5,018 nucleotides of DNA, from positions 1 to 5,018 of the forward strand of contig DNQL01000120.1 in assembly GCA_003500765.1 (NCBI GenBank), written 5' to 3'. The stretch comes from Elusimicrobiota bacterium (GTDB lineage: Bacteria > Elusimicrobiota > Elusimicrobia > Elusimicrobiales > UBA9959). Shown here one piece after another: positions 1 to 5,018 of this stretch (positions within the stretch are counted from its first letter, which is position 1; each line of letters opens with the position of its first letter). A program made the position numbers and the translations under genes. The notes under the pieces were generated by a model that had not been told where the DNA came from, searched no databases, and was given only the letters and a program-made list of their open reading frames with translations.

Positions 1-1
1 G

Positions 2-1042
2 CTGGCGCAGGCCCTCTCGCTTTTCGCGGCCTCCGCCGCGGGCCTGCTGCCGGAGCGCTGGGCCTTCCCCTGCCTGGCGGCGGCCATGATAGTCTATACC
101 GTGTCCGGCAACCTGGCCGGACCGCCCTGGGCCGCGCTGATGGGAGAATATCTTCCCGCCTCGCGCCGCGGGGCCTTCTTCGGGTTCCGCAACCAGGTCG
201 TCGGAGTGACCTTTTTCGCGGCCAGCCTGGCCGCGGCCAAGTTCCTCAAGTTCTATCCCGGCGTCGCCGCCTTCTCGGCGCTGTTCGCCGCGGCCGGTGT
301 TTTCCGGCTGCTCTCCTTCCGTTTCATCGGCGGCATGTACGAGCGCCCGTCGGGCTGCCATATGCCCCGGCCCGCGTCGGCCGGCCCCGCCGTCCCGCGG
401 GACCCGTCGCTCACCCCGTTCCTGCTCACTATCTTCGCCGCGATGTTCTCGGTCTTTCTCGCCGCGCCCTATTTCAGCGTGTACCTGCTCAGGGACCTGG
501 AATACGGCTATGTCCGCTACATGATAGTGATGACCTCGGGCCAGATAACCACTTACATGGTGATGAGGCGCTGGGGCTGGCTGGCGGATTCTTTCGGCAG
601 CGTGCGCGTGCTGCGCTTCGCCTTCCTGGCCATACCGCTCATCCCCCTGCTCTGGGCGCTGGCGCCGTCCTTCTACTGGCTGATGGCGGTCGAGCTCTTC
701 TCGGGGATAGTCTGGGCGGCCTACGGCATGGGGACCAACAATTTCATCTATGAACTGGGGGGGACTTCGCTGCGGGCGCGCTATAACGCGCTTTTCGGTT
801 TTACCGCCTGCCTGGGCCAGTTCGCCGGCGCGCTGGCGGGCGGGTATCTTTACGGTTCGCTTCCGGGAGAGGCGTTCATAACGCTGCTCTACATCAGCGC
901 CGGCCTGCGGCTGGCCGCGATAATACCGTTCTTCCGCGGGGTGAGGGAGCGCGACGTGCCCGGCGGGCACAGGCCCGGCTTCCTGCTGGCCGCCATCGGC
1001 TTCCGCTCTATCGACGTTTACCCCGCTCCCCCGAAGAAGTGA
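2..1042 (+). CDS. MFS permease, 5'-truncated by the window edge
   Basis: This is a polytopic inner-membrane transporter of the major facilitator superfamily; its substrate cannot be told from sequence. The frame is open from base 2, giving 346 visible residues, and the start lies outside the window, so the internal ATG at 86 is not the start. The visible part consists almost entirely of hydrophobic segments, consistent with roughly TM3 or TM4 to TM12. At visible residues 48-64 is a loop of the type GEYLPASRRGAFFGFRN, the P-x-x-RRG-x-F-G-x-RN pattern common between TM4 and TM5 in bacterial MFS permeases. A polar central loop lies at about 108-136. GWLADSFG at 192-199 matches the motif-A-like loop of the second half. 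Typical full length is about 400-450, so some 80-100 residues are missing. The last 11 codons and the stop overlap the convergent DUF1566 gene. MFS membership is secure; a sugar, drug or metabolite substrate is undetermined. Confidence 0.87.
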   Translation: MAQALSLFAASAAGLLPERWAFPCLAAAMIVYTVSGNLAGPPWAALMGEYLPASRRGAFFGFRNQVVGVTFFAASLAAAKFLKFYPGVAAFSALFAAAGVFRLLSFRFIGGMYERPSGCHMPRPASAGPAVPRDPSLTPFLLTIFAAMFSVFLAAPYFSVYLLRDLEYGYVRYMIVMTSGQITTYMVMRRWGWLADSFGSVRVLRFAFLAIPLIPLLWALAPSFYWLMAVELFSGIVWAAYGMGTNNFIYELGGTSLRARYNALFGFTACLGQFAGALAGGYLYGSLPGEAFITLLYISAGLRLAAIIPFFRGVRERDVPGGHRPGFLLAAIGFRSIDVYPAPPKK

Positions 1043-2249
1043 CGGCCGGCTTTATCGTCCTGACCGCGCGGGCGTGGTTGTAGACGCGCCGCAGGTCGCC
1101 CTGGGGGCCGAAGTACGAGGGATACTCGGCGGGGTTGCCGCTCTTGGGGTCGCTGCGCTGCGCGCCCGCGCCGTGGGCGTCGGTCAGCCGGCCCCGCATC
1201 ATGCCCCTGGCTTCGCCGAAGGCGATATAAATGGCGTGAGCGGCGGGTTTTATCCCGTCGAGGTGGGTGGTCCCGGTCCAGAAATAAGGGAAGTCCCTGC
1301 CGCCGTCGGGCCCTTCGATCTCCGATATCGGGAACAGCGGGCTTATGGACGCCCCGCCCGTGGCCTGCGGCGAGCGCGAATAGTCGACGATAGTGTGCAG
1401 TTCCTTGGCGCTGGGCAGTCTCCAGTCCCGGTAGCCGCCGGTGCGGGAGTTCTTGGCGTAGTCCAGCGCCCCCGCCCAGTCCAGTCCTTCGCCGGAATCC
1501 TCTTTCTCCCACATCAGCCCCGTCGAAAGATCCGATATCGTGCCGTCGCCGTTATCGGCGAAGCGGTTGGCGCCGTAGCGCGTGTCGCCGCTGACCAACC
1601 GGAAATACATGCGACGCCGCTCACCGGTGCGAGGGTCCAGCCTGGGATAGCCCTTTATCCGCCCGTCCAGGAAGTTGACGCCGAAGATAGCCTCGTCCTT
1701 GCCCATGGTCCTGCCGGTGTATACGGTGGAGGTCCAGGTCTGCGCGTCTATCTGGCGCTCGCCTCTGGCCGCGTCGCCCAGCGGCTGGCGGAAGTAGCGC
1801 GTGTCGATGAAGGGGCGCACCGCGCGCGCGCCGCGAGCCTGGCCTGTGAAGAGGATGAGCGAATAAAGCTCCTTCACGGTGGGCACGCGCCAGTCGCGCC
1901 TGCCTCCGAGCCGGGAATCCTTCGCCTTGGCCCGGGCCTCTTCGGGCGTCATCTTCTCTCCCATGTCCCTCTCCCAGGTCAGGCCGGTCACCAGGTCGGT
2001 TACGGTGCCGTCGCCGTTGTCCTTGTAAACGGGAGGGTTGTAGCGGTAATGGGCGTCCTGGCCGTAGAAGGCGGAGGAGTAGGGGGGCTTTTTTATTTCG
2101 GAATCCGCGTCGTAATAATTGACGACGCCGGTGTGTACGACTTTATACCACGGCTCTTCCGGCGCAGCCGGCCGCTGGTGCTGGGCGGGCGCAGGCGAGG
2201 CGGCCAGCAGGGCCGCGGAGAGAGTAATTGATATTCTTAAGCTGCTCAA
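1008..2249 (-). CDS. Secreted protein with two DUF1566 (Lcl_C) domains
   Basis: This is a 413-residue exported protein of unknown role. The N-terminus is a Sec signal peptide: short R-containing n-region, hydrophobic ITLSAALLAA core, and a likely cut after APA (residues 20-22). There is no lipobox cysteine. The mature protein has two copies of the DUF1566 fold, the domain also found at the C-terminus of the Legionella collagen-like adhesin. Copy 1 shows DNGDGTVTD (77-85), TGLTWE (88-93), RDWRVPT-x-KEL (118-128), WTST (172-175) and FRLVSG (216-221). Copy 2 shows DNGDGTISD (232-240), TGLMWE (243-248), RDWRLPS-x-KEL (274-284), FWTGT (323-327) and a closing VRTIK (396-400). The start is a TTG at 2249, chosen because it gives a complete signal peptide; only a weak GGA lies 10 nt upstream, so the exact start is uncertain. 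The gene sits 35 bp after the gsk stop and is probably co-transcribed with it. A surface, binding or adhesion role is possible but not shown. Confidence 0.88.
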   Translation of the reverse strand: MSSLRISITLSAALLAASPAPAQHQRPAAPEEPWYKVVHTGVVNYYDADSEIKKPPYSSAFYGQDAHYRYNPPVYKDNGDGTVTDLVTGLTWERDMGEKMTPEEARAKAKDSRLGGRRDWRVPTVKELYSLILFTGQARGARAVRPFIDTRYFRQPLGDAARGERQIDAQTWTSTVYTGRTMGKDEAIFGVNFLDGRIKGYPRLDPRTGERRRMYFRLVSGDTRYGANRFADNGDGTISDLSTGLMWEKEDSGEGLDWAGALDYAKNSRTGGYRDWRLPSAKELHTIVDYSRSPQATGGASISPLFPISEIEGPDGGRDFPYFWTGTTHLDGIKPAAHAIYIAFGEARGMMRGRLTDAHGAGAQRSDPKSGNPAEYPSYFGPQGDLRRVYNHARAVRTIKPAVTSSGERGKRR

Positions 2250-2284
2250 AATCAGTCGTTCCGTCGCGGGGGCCGCGTCGGGCT

Positions 2285-3580
2285 TCAGGAATCCCAGTAA
2301 GCTTCTTCCAGGCTGGCCTCGCGCTCGGGCAGGCCGCGCGCCAGGCGTGGGGAGTTCTGGGCCAGTACCTCGTAACTGACGCGGTTGGCGTACTTGGCTA
2401 TCTGCGCCAGCGAGGAATAAGTCAGGGAATTTTCCAGGTTCTTGGGGGAATTGGGGACCTTGGCGTGATGGTACTTGCGCGCCCCCATGTCGTGCAGCAG
2501 GGCCGCCAGCGCCCCGTCGCCGGCGCCGTTGGTGTTCTTGATGACGCCGGGGCCGCCCATGAAGGGGTTGATGTGGGTGTAGATGCGCAGCGGGCTGGCG
2601 CAGTCGGACTTGCGCATGGGGCGGCTGAACTCGAACTTATTATATTCGGATATGGATTTGCTGTGCAGTTCGTAGGTGGTCCGCCTGGCGAATTTTTCGT
2701 CCACCCAGCCCGCCAGGTAAAGCCCGTGCTCTCCCACCGTCAGCAGGACCAGGTCGGCCAGGTCCAGCGCTTTGTCGGCGGCAAGCAGCGGGTCCTTCTC
2801 GCCGGTCAGGGCCAGCGCCTCCTGGTCGTTCATCGCGACCACCGAAACGTATTTCTCTATGAAACCGCGGAAAAAGTCCCGCCCGGAGCCGATGAGCGAA
2901 GCGGTGCCAAGCGTCATTACCACGGGCACCCTGGCCTTCAGCGCCAGGTCGCAGGCCCGGACCGTGGCGGCGAATATGGGGTCCTTTTCCTCGCGCAGGA
3001 GGTAGGCCGAGATCAGCAGCGCCGGGGCCTTCTCTATGACTTCGGCGGGAACGGACCCCGGGGCGAAGTCGTTCATGCAGCCCTTGCTGATGCCGAAGGT
3101 GCGCTCGCCGTCGGGAGTGACGAAGCACATGGCGCGCCCCATCGGGTTGTCGGAAGGCTGCAGCCAGGACAGGTCCACCTTGGAGCTGGTGTTGCGTATG
3201 TACTTGAAGGCGTAGTCGCCGACCGTGATGTTGCGCTTGATGGCGCCGAGCGCGATGGAACGCTCGTCGGAGAGAGTGGAATAGTTGTGCAGTGTGTTGC
3301 CGACCGAGCCGCCGGCGAACTCGCCCCTTATGCGGCCGCCGCCCTTGAGCTCCAGGTAGATCTCCTCGGCGTCCTTATCGGCCAGTATCCGCGATTCGCC
3401 TTTCTTGAGCCCGTGCCTGGCCAGGAATTCGGGTTCCACGCCGCACTCGATGTCCACCAGGAGCTGGTCGATGCCGACCAGGTGGAAGGGCTCGGCTATG
3501 TAATGGGGGTCGGCGATCTCCCTCCCCTTTTCGGTGACGGGGAAGTAGTGCTTGTTCTTTCTTTTTCCCGGAAATTTCAT
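2285..3580 (-). CDS. gsk: Inosine-guanosine kinase (PfkB family)
   Basis: This cytoplasmic purine-salvage enzyme phosphorylates inosine and guanosine to IMP and GMP with ATP. The 431-residue product matches E. coli Gsk (about 434 residues, from memory) nearly end to end: start MKFPGKRKNKHYFPV, VGIDQLLVDIE (35-45), the glycine-rich substrate segment EFAGGSVGNTLHNYS (87-101), GERTFGIS (158-165), NDQEALALTGEKDPLLAADK (251-270), the PfkB signature NTNGAGDGALAALLHD (349-364) with D355 as the expected catalytic base, and the C-terminal RGLPEREASLEEAYWD. The frame is open further upstream to an ATG at 3733, but the extra 51 residues are proline-rich and unlike the family, and they would overlap the divergent gene. 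I therefore start at the ATG at 3580, where homology begins. Its best Shine-Dalgarno, AAGGAG, is 15 nt away, which is long. The DUF1566 gene follows after 35 bp. All key residues are present and the gene looks intact. Confidence 0.95.
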   Translation of the reverse strand: MKFPGKRKNKHYFPVTEKGREIADPHYIAEPFHLVGIDQLLVDIECGVEPEFLARHGLKKGESRILADKDAEEIYLELKGGGRIRGEFAGGSVGNTLHNYSTLSDERSIALGAIKRNITVGDYAFKYIRNTSSKVDLSWLQPSDNPMGRAMCFVTPDGERTFGISKGCMNDFAPGSVPAEVIEKAPALLISAYLLREEKDPIFAATVRACDLALKARVPVVMTLGTASLIGSGRDFFRGFIEKYVSVVAMNDQEALALTGEKDPLLAADKALDLADLVLLTVGEHGLYLAGWVDEKFARRTTYELHSKSISEYNKFEFSRPMRKSDCASPLRIYTHINPFMGGPGVIKNTNGAGDGALAALLHDMGARKYHHAKVPNSPKNLENSLTYSSLAQIAKYANRVSYEVLAQNSPRLARGLPEREASLEEAYWDS

Positions 3581-3595
3581 CTTGATGTCTAGGTT

Positions 3596-3601
3596 CTCCT
3601 T
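3596..3601 (-). promoter_or_regulatory. Shine-Dalgarno of gsk, unusually distant
   Basis: On the minus strand the sequence reads AAGGAG followed by 15 nt and the ATG at 3580. The motif is near-perfect but the gap exceeds the usual 5-9 nt. No ATG, GTG or TTG lies in frame at the normal distance; an in-frame ATC at 3586-3584 would have a 9-nt gap. The motif lies immediately downstream of one arm of the inverted repeat at 3604-3666, so RNA structure could affect its accessibility. Confidence 0.55.
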
Positions 3602-3603
3602 AT

Positions 3604-3666
3604 ATGATACAAAGTTGCGGGGCGGCGGGGTAAGCGGCCGCCCGGCGGCCGGCTTTTTTGTATCAT
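3604..3666. repeat. Perfect 10-bp inverted repeat flanking a hairpin in the divergent promoter region
   Basis: ATGATACAAA at 3604-3613 is matched by its exact reverse complement TTTGTATCAT at 3657-3666, with 43 bp between. The arms are AT-rich in otherwise GC-rich DNA, and they enclose the separate GC-rich hairpin at 3632-3655. Each arm also contains a -10-like hexamer: TATGAT at 3603-3608 on the plus strand, and TATCAT on the minus strand over 3609-3604 and on the plus strand over 3661-3666. The element could be an operator pair for a dimeric regulator of gsk and the divergent gene, an RNA stem in either leader, or part of the promoters. The repeat itself is directly visible; its function is inferred. 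Confidence 0.6.
3632..3659 (+). terminator. Intrinsic-terminator-like hairpin upstream of the DUF1704 gene
   Basis: AAGCGGCCGC (3632-3641) pairs with GCGGCCGGCTT (3645-3655) over 10 base pairs with one bulged G (3651) and a 3-nt loop. It is followed by a run of T, six in total at 3654-3659. The shape is that of a rho-independent terminator reading rightward; the opposite strand has no T tract. Its place is odd, because no gene ends here: gsk starts at 3580 on the other strand and the rightward gene begins at 3686. It may stop rightward transcripts arising antisense to gsk, or act as an attenuator if a promoter lies near 3582-3608 (TTGATG, 15 nt, TATGAT, a weak match with a short spacer). Confidence 0.55.
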
Positions 3667-3667
3667 G

Positions 3668-3674
3668 AAGAGGA
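3668..3674 (+). promoter_or_regulatory. Likely ribosome binding site of the DUF1704 gene
   Basis: AAGAGGA lies 11 nt upstream of the ATG at 3686. The alternative in-frame ATG at 3665 has only the T tract and TATC before it and no purine-rich site. This contrast, together with the clean signal peptide that begins at 3686, decides the start. Confidence 0.5.
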
Positions 3675-3685
3675 CGGAACGCCCT

Positions 3686-4834
3686 ATGACTATCCGGAAA
3701 AAGACCTTCCTGGCCGGCGCCGCCGGGCTTCATTTACTGGCAGCCCCGTCCTGGGCCTGGCCGCCGCCCTCGGCGGCCGAGAAATCGGCCGACCGCCTGA
3801 TCACCGGCTTCGGCGCCGTACTGGCTTTTTCGGAGCAGATAAACCCGGAGCCCCGGTCGGCCGCCTCTGAGAAAGAGAAGTTCTTCGCCGCGCTCCGGGA
3901 GGGGCGCGTCTATGAGCCGCAGTTCCGGTATTCCCCTTTTCCCCCGAGAGCCCTTAAGGAAATACCCGTTCTTGAAAAAACGAGTGCCGGGTCCGGCCCC
4001 TACGCCGCTTTCATCGAGGAAGCCCGTTCGCAGCAGCTCGCCAAGGCCGCGCTGCTGCAGGCGCGCGGCGCGGAAAGTTTTCCCGCGCTCAGCGCGGCGC
4101 TTTTTCCCCTGCCTTCGGCCGCCGAAATCGTTGCGGCGGAGAAGACCCTGGCGGAACTCGGTTACAGGCCGCCGGAGCCGCCGGCGGAGCTAAGCGACCG
4201 GGAGATGGCGGAGGAACTTTCCCGGGCCCTGGCGGCGGCGGGCCTGGCCGACTGGAAAACGCATATTTCCTCCCGGATGAGCGCTTCGGCGTCGGTAACG
4301 CCCGGCGCGCGCCGCGTCAATATAAGGAAGGGGCGCCGCTTCTCCCGTGGCGAGGTGAAAAGACTTGTCCTTCACGAGATAGGGGTCCACGCCCTGCGCG
4401 CCGAGAACGGCTACGCCATGCCGCTGGGGATATTCCGCCTGGGGCTGGAGGGCTACCTGGAGACCGAGGAGGGGATGGCGGCCTATAACGAGTGGAGCGC
4501 CGGCATCGATGAGGGGCTGCGTCTTTTCGCCCTGCGCGTGCTGGCCGTGGACTGGGCCGCGCGCCTGCCTTTCTCCGGAGTGTTCTCCGGCCTCACGGAC
4601 CGCGGAGTGCCCCCCGAACTCGCCTGGACCATAACCCAGCGCGTTAAGCGCGGCATGACCGACACCGGCCTCCCCGGCTGCTACGGCAAGGACGTGGCGT
4701 ATTTCCGCGGCTACCTGGCGGTACGGGATTTCATGGAGAAGGGCGGCTCCTGGGACGAGCTGATGCGCTACGGCAAGGTCTCGATAAGCCACCTGCCCGC
4801 GCTGCGCGCCCTGGCCGGCGGCGGGGGAAAATGA
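3686..4834 (+). CDS. Exported DUF1704 (QEGLA/MATCAP-like) HExxxH metallopeptidase family protein
   Basis: The 382-residue product belongs to the DUF1704 family, whose bacterial members are called flavohemoglobin expression-modulating QEGLA motif proteins and whose animal relative MATCAP is a tubulin tyrosine carboxypeptidase. The zinc motif HEIGVH is at residues 230-235, followed at the family's spacing by NG-x-x-MPL-x-x-F-x-x-GL-x-GY and TEEGMA (260-265). That last stretch corresponds to the QEGLA motif and supplies the third zinc ligand (E262), with Q replaced by E261. Further family blocks are an N-terminal PQFRYSPFP (78-86), TQRVKRG (317-323) and YGKDVAYFRGYLAVRDFM (333-350). The N-terminus, MTIRKK plus a hydrophobic stretch ending PSWA (about 21-24), is a convincing Sec signal peptide, so the protein probably acts outside the cytoplasm, which is unusual for this family. 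The start at 3686 is preferred over the ATG at 3665 for its ribosome binding site. The next gene overlaps by ATGA. The substrate is unknown; peptidase activity is inferred from the motif. Confidence 0.85.
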   Translation: MTIRKKTFLAGAAGLHLLAAPSWAWPPPSAAEKSADRLITGFGAVLAFSEQINPEPRSAASEKEKFFAALREGRVYEPQFRYSPFPPRALKEIPVLEKTSAGSGPYAAFIEEARSQQLAKAALLQARGAESFPALSAALFPLPSAAEIVAAEKTLAELGYRPPEPPAELSDREMAEELSRALAAAGLADWKTHISSRMSASASVTPGARRVNIRKGRRFSRGEVKRLVLHEIGVHALRAENGYAMPLGIFRLGLEGYLETEEGMAAYNEWSAGIDEGLRLFALRVLAVDWAARLPFSGVFSGLTDRGVPPELAWTITQRVKRGMTDTGLPGCYGKDVAYFRGYLAVRDFMEKGGSWDELMRYGKVSISHLPALRALAGGGGK

Positions 4835-5018
4835 CGGGTCCGGAAGCCAAACTTTTTTTCGGCTGGCTGTCGGTGGCGATGATGCTGCTGTCGCGGGCCG
4901 GATATATCACCGACATAATCCGGGGACGCACGCGTCCTCATATGTTCTCCTGGTTCATCTGGGGCGTTATTTCGGTCATCGGCTTCGCGGCGCAGGCGGC
5001 CGAAGGCGCCGGGCCGGG
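4831..5018 (+). CDS. Small integral membrane protein, 3'-truncated by the window edge
   Basis: The ATG at 4831 overlaps the TGA of the DUF1704 gene (ATGA), which suggests translational coupling; a GGGGGA stretch just upstream can serve as a weak ribosome site. The 62 visible codons encode a hydrophobic segment at about residues 8-22 (LFFGWLSVAMMLLSR), a polar loop YITDIIRGRTRPHMF (25-39), and a second hydrophobic segment at about 40-56 (SWFIWGVISVIGFAAQA). The Y-x-x-D-I-x-x-G-x-x-x-PH-x-x-SW-x-x-WG arrangement resembles small multi-pass membrane proteins of unknown function, with a PQ-loop-like look, but I cannot name a family with confidence. The frame stays open to the window end. Given the overlap, it may work with the exported DUF1704 protein as a membrane partner; this is inference. 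Confidence 0.75.
   Translation, partial: MTGPEAKLFFGWLSVAMMLLSRAGYITDIIRGRTRPHMFSWFIWGVISVIGFAAQAAEGAGP

Noticed and set aside
86..88. ATG at 86 as the start of the MFS gene
   Set aside because: The frame is open to the window edge, the upstream residues are hydrophobic and permease-like, and a start here would leave the protein without its first transmembrane segments.
1074..2231. A long rightward open frame antisense to the DUF1566 gene
   Set aside because: It is a GC-driven shadow: the product is alanine, valine and glycine rich with no recognisable motif, while the opposite strand has two clear DUF1566 domains and a signal peptide.
2228..3592. A 454-codon rightward open frame antisense to gsk
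   Set aside because: The opposite strand encodes a full-length Gsk with all family motifs; the antisense product is low in motif content and typical of high-GC codon bias.
3665..3685. Upstream ATG at 3665 as the start of the DUF1704 gene
   Set aside because: It lacks a ribosome binding site, lies inside the inverted-repeat arm, and would add seven polar residues before a signal peptide that is already complete from 3686.
3581..3733. N-terminal extension of gsk to the ATG at 3733
   Set aside because: The extra 51 residues are proline-rich and unlike Gsk, they run through the hairpin and into the divergent gene, and homology begins exactly at the ATG at 3580.
4190..4792. A leftward open frame antisense to the DUF1704 gene
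   Set aside because: It lies wholly within a gene with a conserved zinc motif and has no recognisable domain.
1..5018. Defence system, CRISPR array, insertion sequence or tRNA
   Set aside because: I read both strands for direct repeat-spacer structure, transposase or nuclease motifs, terminal repeats and tRNA-like folds and saw none; the region looks like ordinary chromosomal sequence.

Overview
A GC-rich, gene-dense stretch of a bacterial chromosome with five protein-coding genes, two of them cut by the window edges. There are no RNA genes, mobile elements or CRISPR arrays. Two of the complete proteins carry Sec-type signal peptides, and the family assignments are bacterial. The combination of high GC with frequent ATA isoleucine codons, an E. 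coli-like inosine-guanosine kinase and an exported DUF1566 protein would fit an environmental Gram-negative lineage such as Elusimicrobiota or a deltaproteobacterium. That placement is an inference from style, not from a marker gene.

Layout. Positions 2-1042 (+) hold the last three quarters of a major facilitator superfamily (MFS) permease. It converges on, and overlaps by 35 bp, a leftward gene (2249-1008) for a secreted protein with two DUF1566/Lcl_C repeats. Thirty-five bases upstream on the same strand is gsk (3580-2285), an inosine-guanosine kinase of the PfkB fold, so gsk and the DUF1566 gene probably form one leftward operon. A roughly 105-bp divergent intergenic region (3581-3685) separates gsk from a rightward pair. 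It contains a perfect 10-bp inverted repeat enclosing a GC-rich hairpin followed by a T tract. The rightward pair is an exported HExxxH metallopeptidase-like protein of the DUF1704/QEGLA/MATCAP family (3686-4834) and, overlapping it by ATGA, the start of a small membrane protein (4831 to the window end).

Function. Gsk is a purine-salvage enzyme and the most securely identified gene. The DUF1704 protein and its coupled membrane protein are the most unusual part: the family is usually described without a signal peptide, whereas this one appears to be exported and is translationally coupled to a membrane partner. No obvious defence system or other multi-gene novelty is visible. The points most worth a second look are the exported DUF1704/membrane-protein pair and the structured divergent promoter region.
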